Source of the DNA: Iamia sp. SCSIO 61187
GTDB taxonomy: Bacteria > Actinomycetota > Acidimicrobiia > Acidimicrobiales > Iamiaceae
NCBI RefSeq assembly: GCF_019443745.1
Contig: NZ_CP050948.1
Coordinates: forward strand, 930,001 to 994,000
DNA length: 64,000 nucleotides
Direction of reading: 5' to 3'
Part shown: piece after piece, positions 8,623-16,579 of the stretch
Layout of the letters: each line of letters begins with the position of its first letter
Numbering within the stretch: the first letter of the stretch is position 1
Program-made: the position numbers and the translations under genes
The notes under the pieces: model-generated
Seen by the model: the letters and a program-made list of their open reading frames with translations, nothing else
Told to the model about the DNA's origin: nothing
Databases searched by the model: none

Positions 8623-9530
8623 ACGCGGCCGTCATGCTCGTCCTCGGCGCCGGTGTCGGGCTCGGGGTCTTGCTGATCTGGCGAGCCTTCGCACCACGAC
8701 CGACACCGATCCCCGCGATCCTCAGCGACCTGGCCAAGCCCGGCGCGCCGATCGGTGCCAAGGTCCCGACGGGTGACCCGGTGATCGATCGAGTCGGCTC
8801 CGTCTCACAGCGCATTGTCGAAGCGCTCGGCCATGACAGCACCGGACTGCGGCGCGAGCTCGAGCTCGTCGGCCGTACCCCCGAACGCCACGCCTTCGAC
8901 AAGCTCCTCGGCGGTGTCACAGGCCTGCTCGTCCCCAACATGGCGGCCGCCGGCCTCATCCTCGCCGGCATGGCCCTGCCCATCGGTGTCGTCGGCGTCC
9001 TGTCGCTGGTCACCTGCGTCGCCGGGTTCGTGCTTCCTGACTTCTTGCTCCGTGACGAAGCCGAGCGCCGACGCCGAGCGTTCCGACACACGCTCTCGTC
9101 CTACCTCGACCTGGTGAACGTGCTCCTCGCGGGTGGAGCGGGCATCGAGACCGCCCTGCACGCGGCCGCTGATGCGGGTGATGGATGGGGCTACCAGACC
9201 ATTCGCAGCGAACTGCGCCGTGCGCGCCTCACCGGCCAGTCACCCTGGGACACCTTCGCCGGCTTGGCCGAACGTCTCGGCGTCAGCGAGCTCGCAGAAC
9301 TGGCCGCCAGCGTCTCGCTTGCCGGATCTCACGGTGCACGAATCCGCGCCTCGCTCGCCGCCAAGGCCGACACCCTCCGAGGCCACCAGATCGCCGAGAC
9401 CGAATCAGCGGCAGAAGCCGCCACGGAACGGATGACCGTCCCCGTCGCCGTCCTCCTCTTCGGCTTCCTCGTCTTCATCGCCTATCCGGCCATCGCCCAG
9501 ATCACCTCGGTGAGCGGGCCCCAACCCTGA
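8619..9530 (+). CDS. tadC: TadC-like type II secretion F protein
   Basis: 303 residues from GTG 8619, overlapping the TadB stop as GTGA. There is an N-terminal membrane anchor, two central membrane segments (~105-150) and a C-terminal one (~280-300). The T2SSF-type soluble part is RRAFRHTLSSYLDLVNVLLA, then GGAGIETALHAAADAG ... SVSLAGSHGARIRASLAAKA. It is the second platform subunit of the Tad pilus. About 35 bp separate it from the pilin gene. Confidence 0.85.
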   Translation: MNAAVMLVLGAGVGLGVLLIWRAFAPRPTPIPAILSDLAKPGAPIGAKVPTGDPVIDRVGSVSQRIVEALGHDSTGLRRELELVGRTPERHAFDKLLGGVTGLLVPNMAAAGLILAGMALPIGVVGVLSLVTCVAGFVLPDFLLRDEAERRRRAFRHTLSSYLDLVNVLLAGGAGIETALHAAADAGDGWGYQTIRSELRRARLTGQSPWDTFAGLAERLGVSELAELAASVSLAGSHGARIRASLAAKADTLRGHQIAETESAAEAATERMTVPVAVLLFGFLVFIAYPAIAQITSVSGPQP

Positions 9531-9565
9531 GCGAGCCGCCAACCCCAGCCCGAAGGGACCCCGCC

Positions 9566-9775
9566 ATGCCCGATCCAACCCTGGTCTTCGACTACCTCTG
9601 CGCCCGGTTCGGCGTCGACCTCGACTTCTCCGACGAGCGAGGCATGACCACCACCGAGGTCGCGGTCATCACCTTCCTCCTCGTCGGTGCCGCCATCGTC
9701 GTGCTCGGCATCATCTACACCGCGGCCAAGGGCAACGCCGACAACATCCCCACACCGGAACAGCCCGCAGGCTGA
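9566..9775 (+). CDS. Flp-type major pilin candidate
   Basis: 69 residues from ATG 9566, with GAAGGGA upstream. The sequence has a 26-residue leader ending in DERG, a predicted cleavage before MTTTEVAVITF with Glu at +5, a single hydrophobic helix, and a short hydrophilic tail. This is the prepilin pattern of Flp pilins. The leader is longer than usual for Flp (about 10-20 residues). It is the only ORF here of typical Flp size, so it is probably the shaft subunit. No prepilin peptidase (TadV/CpaA) is present in the window; one must be supplied from elsewhere. Confidence 0.75.
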   Translation: MPDPTLVFDYLCARFGVDLDFSDERGMTTTEVAVITFLLVGAAIVVLGIIYTAAKGNADNIPTPEQPAG

Positions 9776-9780
9776 CGCCG

Positions 9781-10167
9781 ATGACCGGCCGACTCCGCAG
9801 CGAACGGGGGATGACCACCATCCAGGTCGCCATCTTGTTCCCGGCCGTCCTGCTCTGGTTGATGCTCATCGTCCAGTACGGGCTGTGGTGGCACGCCAAG
9901 CAGGTCGCCAACGCCGCCGCGGCCGAAGCCGTCGATGCCGCCCAGGTGAGCGACGGCAGCGCCGCAGAGGGCGAGGCTGCCGCATCCAGCTACCTCGCGC
10001 AGTCCGGCAACCTCGACAACATCACGGTGACCGTCGACCGTCAGCCCACCGTCGTCGTCGCCGAGGTCCGTGGCGACGCGCCGCAGCTCGTGCCCGGATT
10101 CTCCTGGTCGGTCACGGCCCGCAGCCAGGCCCCCGTCGAGCGGTTCATCCCGGAGCCCGAACGATGA
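9781..10167 (+). CDS. TadE-like minor pilin
   Basis: 128 residues from ATG 9781, 5 bp after the pilin stop. The short leader ends SERG and is followed by MTTIQVAILFPAVLLWLMLI, a TadE-type hydrophobic helix with Gln instead of Glu at +5. A ~90-residue exported domain follows. It overlaps the next gene by ATGA. TadE/TadF proteins are pseudopilins needed for pilus assembly. Confidence 0.75.
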   Translation: MTGRLRSERGMTTIQVAILFPAVLLWLMLIVQYGLWWHAKQVANAAAAEAVDAAQVSDGSAAEGEAAASSYLAQSGNLDNITVTVDRQPTVVVAEVRGDAPQLVPGFSWSVTARSQAPVERFIPEPER

Positions 10168-10589
10168 ACGCTCCCTCCTGGCGCTCAGAGCGCGGTTCGA
10201 TCTCGGTCGAGGTCGCCGTGATCGCCCCCGCCTTCGTGTTCCTGATGCTGCTCGTCGTGTACGCCGGCAAGGTCTCCGAAGCCGACGGCAACGTCGAGCG
10301 CGCTGCTGCCGAGGGCGCTCGTGCGGCATCGCTGCGCCAGGACCCGGCCGCCGCCATCGACGACGCCCGAGCGGTGGTCGAAGCCAACCTTGCCGCCGCT
10401 GGCGTTCCGTGCTCCCAGCTCGACACGTCGGTTGACACCTCGGGGTTCGAGCCTGGCGGGACCGTGACGGTCACCGTCCGCTGCGACGCCTCGATGGCCG
10501 ACGTCACCCTCCTCGGCGTCCCCGGCACCCGCTCGTTCACCGCCTCCTCGATCGAAGTCATCGACACCTATCGGAGCGATGGGCCATGA
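10164..10589 (+). CDS. TadE/TadF-like minor pilin
   Basis: 141 residues from ATG 10164. The leader ends SERG, then SISVEVAVIAPAFVFLMLLV with Glu at +5, the standard type IV prepilin position. The exported part contains two Cys (~79 and ~105 by eye) that could form a disulfide. It overlaps both neighbours by 4 bp, so the run of small pilins is translationally coupled. Confidence 0.75.
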   Translation: MNAPSWRSERGSISVEVAVIAPAFVFLMLLVVYAGKVSEADGNVERAAAEGARAASLRQDPAAAIDDARAVVEANLAAAGVPCSQLDTSVDTSGFEPGGTVTVTVRCDASMADVTLLGVPGTRSFTASSIEVIDTYRSDGP

Positions 10590-10987
10590 CCAACCTCGCC
10601 GACGAGCGCGGAAGCATCACCGGCTTCGTCGCCGTCATCGCTACGGCGCTCGTGATGGTCGCCGGGATGGCCTACGACGGCGGCCAGGTCATCCACGCCC
10701 ACAACGCCGCTCGCAACGATGCCGAACAAGCCGCCCGCGCCGGCGCGCAGCAGATCGACATCACCCACCTCCGTCAGACCAGCGAGCCCCGCCTCGACCC
10801 TGTCGAAGCCGAAGCCGCCGCCCTCGACTACCTCGCCCAGGTCGGAGCGACCGGCACCGCATCGGTGGACGGAGCCGACATCACCGTGACCGTCACCCGA
10901 ACCCAGTCGCTCCACATCCTCCCTGGCCAGGACCGCACGATCACCGTCACCGAGACCGCCAGCGCCGTCGAGGAGGCAGCGCCATGA
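10586..10987 (+). CDS. TadG-like pseudopilin / membrane protein
   Basis: 133 residues from ATG 10586. The short leader ends DERG, then SITGFVAVIATALVMVAGMA, with Phe rather than Glu at +5. This, and the following YDGGQVIHAHNAARNDAEQA, is the pattern of the N-terminal region of TadG-like proteins. It is shorter than full TadG because the large vWA-type domain is absent. It overlaps the LysM protein gene by 4 bp. Confidence 0.7.
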   Translation: MTNLADERGSITGFVAVIATALVMVAGMAYDGGQVIHAHNAARNDAEQAARAGAQQIDITHLRQTSEPRLDPVEAEAAALDYLAQVGATGTASVDGADITVTVTRTQSLHILPGQDRTITVTETASAVEEAAP

Positions 10988-13900
10988 CCCGTCGAGGCTC
11001 CGTTGTCGTGCGGGGCCTGATCTCGTTGATCGCCACCGCAGCACTTCTCGTCGGCGTCCCGATCGGTCTCGCGGTCTTGGTCGGTTGGCCCCTCCCGACG
11101 TCGGTCCCCGATGGGGAGACGCTCTCGCGGGCGATGAACACCGGGATCACCGACGCGTTCATCGTCAACGCACTCGCTGTCATCGCATGGCTGGCCTGGG
11201 CACAGCTCACCCTCGCTCTGCTGATCGAGGCCATCGCTGCCGTCCGTGGTCGTCAGCCGAGAGACCTTCCGCTCGCCCCCGGCCTCCAGGCCGCCGCCGC
11301 CCGTCTCGTCGCCGGGATCGTCATGCTCGTCGCGCCGCTCCAACCGGCTCGGGCGTTCGCCGCCCCTGCTCATCCAGTTGCCGTGGTGGCTCCGCTCGAG
11401 GTGGCCGAGTCGGTGATCGACCTTCGAATCCCTGCCTCCACGGTCAACCTCACGCCGCCCCAACCGAGCGCTTCTTCGGCCCCGGGCGCTTCGGTCCCGG
11501 GGACCGCCAGCCGCACGGTCACGGTGGAACGCCACGACTCCTACTGGGCGATCGCGGAGCGAGAGCTGGGGGATGGTCTGCGCTGGCGGGAGGTCCAGGC
11601 TCTGAACGTCGGTCGCACCATGACGGACGGCCATGTGATCGGCATCGGCGACGAGCTGCTGCGGGCCGGATGGATCCTCGATCTGCCCACCGATGGCCCG
11701 GCAGGTGCCGAGGCGCCCGAACACGCTTCTTCCTCTACCGCGACCGAGGTCGTCGTCGAAGCCGGCGACAACCTCTGGGACATGTCCGAGGATCGCCTGG
11801 CCGACGACCTCGACCGCGAGCCGACCGATCCCGAGACCGTGCCCTACTGGCGGGACGTGATGACGGCCAACCACGACCGCCTCGTCGACCCGGCCAACCC
11901 CAGCCTCATCCACCCCGGCCAGGTCCTTGTCCTTCCCCCGACCGGCTACGCCGACGCTCCGACGGTCGAACCAGCACCAGTGCCCGCGGAGCCGATCCCC
12001 GAAGTTCCGCCCACAGCTCCCGAGCCGCCGACCATGACCCCGTCGACTGCGGCGCCGTCGACCACCGCACCGTCCACTACCGCACCGTCCACCACGTCAT
12101 CTCCGACGACCACCGTGAGCCCGGCCGCTGCTTCAGACGTACCGGCGTCAGCTGAGAACGTCACCCCGGCCGACCGAGGAGAGAGCGACGACGAGTCGAA
12201 CGCGGTTCCCGTGTGGCTGACGCTCGGCGGACTCACCAGCGTGGCGATGGCCGTCGGCGCCAAGCGGGTCATACAGAAGCGCCGACGGGAGTTTGCCCTC
12301 GACCACGATGGGGCCGGACTGCCCGCGCCGGCCCCTGAGGATCGCCACCTTCACCAGGCGATGGTGGCCATGGCCGACGAGGAGCTCATCGAGGAGCTCC
12401 AGTACGCCCTCGGAGAACTGGCAGTCGCCCTCGCGGAGTCGGGGGCCCGATGCCGACCCCGACTCGTGCGGCACTCGGCAGACAGCCTCGAGGTACTGCT
12501 CGACAAGCCGACCCCGGACGCGCCGCCAGGGTGGCTGTCCGAAGGGGACGGTGTCGTCTGGTCGCTCGATCACACCGTCAACGTCGAGGTGGACCTCGAC
12601 GGTCCATCGCGCCCGGCGCCCCTGCTCGTCACCATCGGTCAGCCCGATGAAGGCGCGCACCTGTATCTCGACCTCGAGGTGGACAACGTCGTGTCCCTCG
12701 TCGGCGACGTCGAGGCTGCTCGACGCCTCGCCCGGTCGATCCTCACTGAGCTGGCGTTGTCGCCACTGGCCGACGGCAATCGGGTCATCTCCGTCGGTGA
12801 CCTGATCGAACCGGAGGCTGCCGGGCTTCCCCACCTCACGCACAAGGAGACGTGGGACGACTTCGCCAAGGATCTGACCGCATGGGTCCACGCCTCCCAC
12901 AACGCGCTCGAGGTGAACGAGTGGCCCAACGCGTTCGTCGGCCGAGGGCACGATCCCGACCACGAAGCGCTCATGCCAATGGTCGTGATCGCCACCAAGC
13001 CGCCTCCGCCCGAATTGCTTGACCTGCTCCTCGACAACCGCCCGTCCGCTGTGGCGGTGGTCGTGGCCGACGTGTTCGAGGGTGCCCTCACGACGATCAC
13101 GTGCGACGAGGAGATGATCCACCTCGACGACGTCGACCTGTCGTTCGTCCCGCAGCAGGTCGACGAGACCGCACTCGAGGACATGGGACGTCTCATTTGC
13201 GTTCCCGAGCCAGACCCTGAGGCCGAGGAGGACCACCGCGAAGGTTTCGACCTCGACGACGCGCCGCCGCCGGGCGAGGCGCTCGATGTGGTCGAGCCCT
13301 CGGAGCCAGCCAGCCCGCCCGAATACGAGATCCTCGTGCGCGTGCTCGGCGACATCCGGGTCGAGGGTGGTGCGAAGAAGCTGCACCCGAAGCCGACGGC
13401 GGTGCTCGCTTACCTGGCCCTCAACCGATCGGTGACCTCCGACCGCCTGGAGGAGGCGTGCTGGTTCGGCTCGAACGGCACGTCACATCGCAAACGCCTG
13501 CGCGAGACGATGAGCATCTGTCGGGATGCCATCGGCTCTCATCACCTCCCGCCGAACGAGGGCGGCACATACGTCATCGGCGACGCCGTGCGAACCGATG
13601 TCGAGCTGTTCGACTGGCACGTCGCCCGGGCCGTCCACCAGGACCCCGCCGAAGCCGTCGAGAGCTACCGCTCAGCGCTCGAGCTTGTGACCGGCCGACC
13701 CTTCAGCTACGGCAACAACGCCCGCGCCTCCTACGGCTGGGTCGACTTCGAGCACCACGCCACCACCTGGGAGCTGCGCATCGCCGGGGTGGCCAAGGCC
13801 TTCACCGAGCTCTGCATCGACCTCGGCCAGCCCGGCGCCGCCGTCGACGACCTCCGCCGTCTCCTCCAGGCCGCCCCGCTCAACGGGGGCGTCGTTGCAG

Positions 13901-14085
13901 CACTCATGCGCGCCCACATCGAGTCCGGTGACCGGTCGGCTGCCGACCGCGTGTACGAGGAGCATGCCGCTGCGCTGGAGCAGGCTGACCTCGGTGAGCC
14001 CGACGACTCGGTGGAGCAGCTGCATCTGGACTTGACCGGTCCGTCGGGACGCTGGCGCGCGGCTGCAAGTGAATCCTCGCCGTGA
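10984..14085 (+). CDS. Large membrane protein with two LysM repeats and C-terminal BTAD domain
   Basis: 1033 residues from ATG 10984. Three hydrophobic segments at ~8-35, ~55-80 and ~98-120 are followed by two LysM repeats (VTVERHDSYWAIAERELG at ~177 and VVVEAGDNLWDMSEDRLA at ~254) and a Pro/Thr linker (~325-385). A further hydrophobic stretch lies at ~402-420. The cytoplasmic half ends in a winged-helix/BTAD module (ILVRVLGDIRVEGG ... ESYRSALELVTGRPF ... RRLLQAAPLNGGVVAALMRA, ~780-1010) of SARP-type regulators. It therefore joins peptidoglycan binding to a regulatory fold. Such proteins recur next to actinobacterial Tad genes; a sensor or anchor role is my inference. It is the last gene of the operon. 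A small dyad (GAGG..CCTC) at ~14082-14098 may end transcription. Confidence 0.75.
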   Translation: MTRRGSVVVRGLISLIATAALLVGVPIGLAVLVGWPLPTSVPDGETLSRAMNTGITDAFIVNALAVIAWLAWAQLTLALLIEAIAAVRGRQPRDLPLAPGLQAAAARLVAGIVMLVAPLQPARAFAAPAHPVAVVAPLEVAESVIDLRIPASTVNLTPPQPSASSAPGASVPGTASRTVTVERHDSYWAIAERELGDGLRWREVQALNVGRTMTDGHVIGIGDELLRAGWILDLPTDGPAGAEAPEHASSSTATEVVVEAGDNLWDMSEDRLADDLDREPTDPETVPYWRDVMTANHDRLVDPANPSLIHPGQVLVLPPTGYADAPTVEPAPVPAEPIPEVPPTAPEPPTMTPSTAAPSTTAPSTTAPSTTSSPTTTVSPAAASDVPASAENVTPADRGESDDESNAVPVWLTLGGLTSVAMAVGAKRVIQKRRREFALDHDGAGLPAPAPEDRHLHQAMVAMADEELIEELQYALGELAVALAESGARCRPRLVRHSADSLEVLLDKPTPDAPPGWLSEGDGVVWSLDHTVNVEVDLDGPSRPAPLLVTIGQPDEGAHLYLDLEVDNVVSLVGDVEAARRLARSILTELALSPLADGNRVISVGDLIEPEAAGLPHLTHKETWDDFAKDLTAWVHASHNALEVNEWPNAFVGRGHDPDHEALMPMVVIATKPPPPELLDLLLDNRPSAVAVVVADVFEGALTTITCDEEMIHLDDVDLSFVPQQVDETALEDMGRLICVPEPDPEAEEDHREGFDLDDAPPPGEALDVVEPSEPASPPEYEILVRVLGDIRVEGGAKKLHPKPTAVLAYLALNRSVTSDRLEEACWFGSNGTSHRKRLRETMSICRDAIGSHHLPPNEGGTYVIGDAVRTDVELFDWHVARAVHQDPAEAVESYRSALELVTGRPFSYGNNARASYGWVDFEHHATTWELRIAGVAKAFTELCIDLGQPGAAVDDLRRLLQAAPLNGGVVAALMRAHIESGDRSAADRVYEEHAAALEQADLGEPDDSVEQLHLDLTGPSGRWRAAASESSP

Positions 14086-14100
14086 GGCGTGCACCTCGCA

Positions 14101-14142
14101 GTGGGCGCCGGGGACTCGAACCCCGGTGTCTGCCGGTCGCCC
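14101..14142 (-). ncRNA. tRNA-like 42-nt element, copy L3 (after gene C)
   Basis: Read on the minus strand, GGGCG is followed by a D-loop-like ACCGGCAGACA, then a 6-bp hairpin CCGGGG-TTCGAGT-CCCCGG with a canonical T-loop, and CGCCC, which pairs with the first five bases. There is no anticodon arm. It starts a few bases after the stop of gene C. It is one of five copies in the two arrays. I label it ncRNA because the paired structure is conserved; it may instead be a processing site or terminator in mRNA. Confidence 0.5.
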
Positions 14143-14148
14143 TGTAGG

Positions 14149-14358
14149 TCAGCCGATGGCGGAGCCGTCGGGGCCGATGATGTTCGTCTGCTTCGCGCCG
14201 GTCGCCAGGTCGTACTGGCTGTGGTAGGCGAGGCCGGGGTACCGAGGATCCGTGGTCGAGTTGACCGTGTGCCGGATCCCGTCGGCCTCGAACTGCACGC
14301 CGTCCTGCATGGGGACGAAGTTCAGCGCGATGCGGCCGATGTCGCGGGGATCTGCCAT
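14149..14358 (-). CDS. Small array protein C (69 aa), unknown
   Basis: 69 residues on the minus strand from ATG 14358, with AAAGGAGG 9-10 nt upstream. Residues such as RDIGRIALNFVPMQDGVQFE and YPGLAYHSQYDLATGAKQTN give a soluble, beta-looking protein without Cys. I recognise no family. It is the third gene of the left array. Its leader, ribosome site and first two codons are shared exactly with protein C' at 23903, after which the two proteins are unrelated. Confidence 0.6.
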   Translation of the reverse strand: MADPRDIGRIALNFVPMQDGVQFEADGIRHTVNSTTDPRYPGLAYHSQYDLATGAKQTNIIGPDGSAIG

Positions 14359-14415
14359 TTGCTCTCACCTCCTTTCCGCCGCGGTAGCGGCTGATGTCGC
14401 CCTGGTGGCGAAATC

Positions 14416-14457
14416 GTGGGCGCCGGGGACTCGAACCCCGGGGTCTGCCAGTCGCCC
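14416..14457 (-). ncRNA. tRNA-like 42-nt element, copy L2 (between B and C)
   Basis: Same fold as the other copies: GGGCG/CGCCC closing stem, ACTGGCAGACC D-loop-like segment, and CCGGGG-TTCGAGT-CCCCGG T-arm. It lies directly after the TGA of gene B. It is identical to the copy at 23804-23845. Confidence 0.5.
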
Positions 14458-14466
14458 GTACCGGGA

Positions 14467-14646
14467 TCAGCGGTTGCGGCGCTCCGCCGCGATCGCGCCG
14501 CCGATGGCGAAGGCCCCGAGGGGGTTCTGCACCGGGACGTGGTCGATCTTGCGGCCGTCGGCGTACTGGTCCATGTGGAGGAACGACCCGTTGCCGTGGT
14601 CGCTCCAGTGGGGGACGGAGATGAAGCCGTCCTTGGGCTGCTGCAT
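14467..14646 (-). CDS. Small array protein B (59 aa), left copy
   Basis: 59 residues from ATG 14646, preferred over an upstream in-frame ATG (14682) because AAGGAGCATCAG gives a proper ribosome site. Residues include KDGFISVPHWSDHGNGSFLH near the N-terminus and a small hydrophobic patch (LGAFAIGGAIAAERR) at the C-terminus. Identical to the protein encoded at 23615-23794. No family recognised. Confidence 0.65.
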   Translation of the reverse strand: MQQPKDGFISVPHWSDHGNGSFLHMDQYADGRKIDHVPVQNPLGAFAIGGAIAAERRNR

Positions 14647-14693
14647 CTGATGCTCCTTGGTGTTGGGGTTGGTGGCCCGCACGGTCGCGGGTC

Positions 14694-14735
14694 GTGGGCG
14701 CCGAGGACTCGAACCTCGGTGTCTGCCGGTCGCCC
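14694..14735 (-). ncRNA. tRNA-like 42-nt element, copy L1 (between A and B)
   Basis: The T-arm is CCGAGG-TTCGAGT-CCTCGG. Compared with copies L2/L3/R2, a G:C pair is replaced by A:T on both strands of the stem, so pairing is preserved. The GGGCG/CGCCC stem and the CCGGCAGAC motif are unchanged. It lies just after the TAG of gene A and is identical to the copy at 23526-23567. Confidence 0.5.
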
Positions 14736-14745
14736 TGTGGAGCGG

Positions 14746-14910
14746 CTAGCTCCGGTAGGTCGGCGTGCTGGCGACGTGGATCACCGGCGGCTGCGCCCAG
14801 TCGGGCAAGCCGGGGTGCGGGTACGGCGGCGGCTGGCGCCACTCGCGGTACGGGTCGAACCACGGGTGCCGGGTCGGCGGCCAGTGGAGCGGCGGCGACT
14901 CGATGTGCAT
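14746..14910 (-). CDS. Small array protein A (54 aa), left copy
   Basis: 54 residues from ATG 14910, with GGGAGG 7-8 nt upstream. It is Pro- and Trp-rich: HIESPPLHWPPTRHPWFDPY, then REWRQPPPYPHPG and DWAQPPVIHV. It has no Cys and no membrane segment, and such a sequence is likely disordered or extended. Identical to the product of 23351-23515. First gene of the left array. Function unknown. Confidence 0.6.
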   Translation of the reverse strand: MHIESPPLHWPPTRHPWFDPYREWRQPPPYPHPGLPDWAQPPVIHVASTPTYRS

Positions 14911-14930
14911 CTACACCTCCCTTCCTCGTG

Positions 14931-14971
14931 AGTGTAAGTGTAAGACAACTACACCTGCCGCGCTGTGTCAA
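14931..14971 (-). promoter_or_regulatory. Promoter/operator of the left small-protein array
   Basis: Read on the minus strand there is TTGACA (14971-14966) and, further down, AGGTGTAGTTGTCTTACACT. The segment TGTAGT-TGT-CTTACA is an imperfect version of the perfect palindrome in the right-array promoter, and it overlaps a TACACT -10 candidate. The -35 to -10 distance (23 nt) is longer than in the right copy (17 nt), so expression of the two arrays may differ. Confidence 0.45.
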
Positions 14972-15033
14972 GCACGCGTTCGGCGATTGGGGAAGGGGCA
15001 CGCAGTCTGCGCGAGTACGTCAGCTGGTTCGCA

Positions 15034-16176
15034 TCAACTGGTGCAGCCCCCGCGGGGAAGGTCACCCGGAAACCTGGGTGCGTCGCTCACGATCGAGACC
15101 AGGAACTCCTGTGGGCATCTCGCGGTGCCGTCGACCTTGATGGCGAAGTGGAGATGGGGGCCGGTGCTGTTGCCGGTCGAGGCGCTGTCCATGAGGTACT
15201 GGCCGACCGTGACACGGTCGCCGGTGGTGATGGCGTGGCTGCCCGGGAGGCCGTGGCAGTAGGTGTACTGGGCGCCGTCGTCGCCGTTGAGGATGACGCC
15301 GATGCCGCAGCGCCCGCTCGTGGGCGTGGACACCACGACCCCGTTGGTGACGGCGTAGAGGGGCGTGCCGGTGGGGACCGGGATGTCCGCCGCCGGGTAG
15401 TCGTGGTGGGGCTTCGTGAACCACTCGGGATGCTCGTCGTACCAACGGCGCTCCACCGGGAGTGCGTAGTCGCCGGCCAGCGCCAGGTCGCCGGCCGGGC
15501 AGCCCGCCGAGGTGCCGTCCCACGGCGTCGCCGTCGTCTGGCCCGCGGCTTCGAGCATCGAGCCGTAGACGTCGCTCAGCAGCGTCCAGTAGGTCGAGGA
15601 GGTCGCCCATGTGCCGGCGAGCCCGCCCCACGTGCTGGCTGAGGCGCCGGCGTTGGGGGAGACGTCGGCGTTGGCGAGGGAGACGTCGTTGCCTCCGGCG
15701 TACTTCTTCAGCAGCTGGATGTGGGCACGCACGCCGATGATCGGATCGGCGAAGCCGGCACCGGACGCTGCGCCGTCGTAGTGGGCGATGCCGGCGAAGT
15801 TGTTGATCGACGTGTCGGTGTTGGTGAAGTAGCCGGTCTCGGCCACGGCCTGCGCGAAGGCCATGTCGCCCCGCACGCCCTCCGCGTCGCCTTCGCTGAG
15901 GTAGACGGCGATGAGGTCGCCGATGTCCATCTGCAGGCGCGTCGGTTGGCCCCGCCCGCTTGAGGTCCACCACGTGCGCAGGTCGGCGACGGTGAGCGTG
16001 GATGGGCCGAGCAGGCTCGGGGTGCCGTCGTCCTCCACCTCGACCGGCCCGGCCGCACCGCAGCCCGGTGAGTCGCCGGCAGCGGCGACCGCCAGGAACG
16101 GGATGGCGACGAGGCCGCCGATGAACAGCAGGAACGTGAGGGCGATGGCCGAGGCCACCTTCGTTGGCTTCTCCAT
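15034..16176 (-). CDS. Membrane-anchored peptidoglycan hydrolase (glucosaminidase-like + M23 peptidase)
   Basis: 380 residues from ATG 16176. A membrane anchor (~9-32) precedes a glucosaminidase-like lytic domain (LQMDIGDLIAVYLSEGDAEG ... FAQAVAETGYF ... NNFAGIAHYDG, ~80-215) and a C-terminal LytM/M23 domain. M23 zinc ligands are visible in HHDYPAADI (HxxxD type) and GPHLHFAIK (HxH). Such two-domain hydrolases open the cell wall for conjugative channels in Gram-positive bacteria. The gene is divergent from the T4SS operon and lies inside the inverted-repeat-bounded segment, so it should work with that system. Confidence 0.85.
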   Translation of the reverse strand: MEKPTKVASAIALTFLLFIGGLVAIPFLAVAAAGDSPGCGAAGPVEVEDDGTPSLLGPSTLTVADLRTWWTSSGRGQPTRLQMDIGDLIAVYLSEGDAEGVRGDMAFAQAVAETGYFTNTDTSINNFAGIAHYDGAASGAGFADPIIGVRAHIQLLKKYAGGNDVSLANADVSPNAGASASTWGGLAGTWATSSTYWTLLSDVYGSMLEAAGQTTATPWDGTSAGCPAGDLALAGDYALPVERRWYDEHPEWFTKPHHDYPAADIPVPTGTPLYAVTNGVVVSTPTSGRCGIGVILNGDDGAQYTYCHGLPGSHAITTGDRVTVGQYLMDSASTGNSTGPHLHFAIKVDGTARCPQEFLVSIVSDAPRFPGDLPRGGCTS

Positions 16177-16222
16177 GCGGGTGTAGGCCGCAGATCGGCG
16201 AGGTTCCCGCGCAACTTCTTGT

Positions 16223-16254
16223 CGGTTTTCGACCGGCTTCGCGGCTTACAGGGG
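16223..16254 (+). promoter_or_regulatory. Shared promoter motif upstream of the T4SS operon
   Basis: CGGTTTTCG and, starting exactly 17 nt later, CGCGGCTTACAGGGG. The same two blocks with the same spacing occur at 25885-25916 immediately before the coupling-protein gene. TTACAG is the probable -10. The ATG at 16289 lies about 35 nt further on, with GAAGGAGG before it. Confidence 0.5.
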
Positions 16255-16288
16255 TGCCCACCCGCCCCGTCTCGAAGGAGGTGACCCG

Positions 16289-16579
16289 ATGATCCGACTC
16301 ATCGGCGTCCTTGCCCAGGTCGACGTCGACCCCAACTCCGATGGCATGCCCGGTGCCGACCTCATCCAGAAGCTCCTGAACTGGTCGCAGATGCTGGCCC
16401 TGTGGGGCAGCCTCGGCGCGCTGCTCATCGGAGCCGCGATGTACGGGCTGGCGCGAGAGGGCGGCAGCTACGGCGGCGCCAGCCGCGGCAAGGCACTCGC
16501 GATGGGCGGCGTGGTCGGAGCCATCCTCGCCGGGGTCGCTCCCACCGCGGTCAACATGCTCTTCGAGGCGGCGAGCTGA
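16289..16579 (+). CDS. VirB2-like small membrane protein, T4SS
   Basis: 96 residues from ATG 16289, with a strong GAAGGAGG ribosome site. A short N-terminal part is followed by two hydrophobic helices (ALWGSLGALLIGAAMYGLA and AMGGVVGAILAGVAPTAVNM) separated by a Gly/Arg loop. This is the size and topology of VirB2/TrbC-type pilins and of the small first protein in actinobacterial conjugation operons. It is the first gene of the T4SS operon and overlaps the next start by 1 nt. Confidence 0.55.
   Translation: MIRLIGVLAQVDVDPNSDGMPGADLIQKLLNWSQMLALWGSLGALLIGAAMYGLAREGGSYGGASRGKALAMGGVVGAILAGVAPTAVNMLFEAAS

Larger units (their letters stand above)
14354..14910. repeat. 557-bp inverted repeat, left copy
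   Basis: Reading the minus strand here reproduces 23351-23907 of the plus strand without a difference that I could find. The repeat begins exactly at the ATG of array gene A and ends two bases after the ATG of array gene C/C'. It contains genes A and B and two tRNA-like elements. The two copies face away from each other around 8,440 bp of T4SS genes. Confidence 0.85.

Noticed and set aside
14089-14931. Plus-strand frames over the left array beginning with GAGDSNPG-like peptides
   Set aside because: These are antisense translations of the tRNA-like T-arms; the real genes are on the minus strand.
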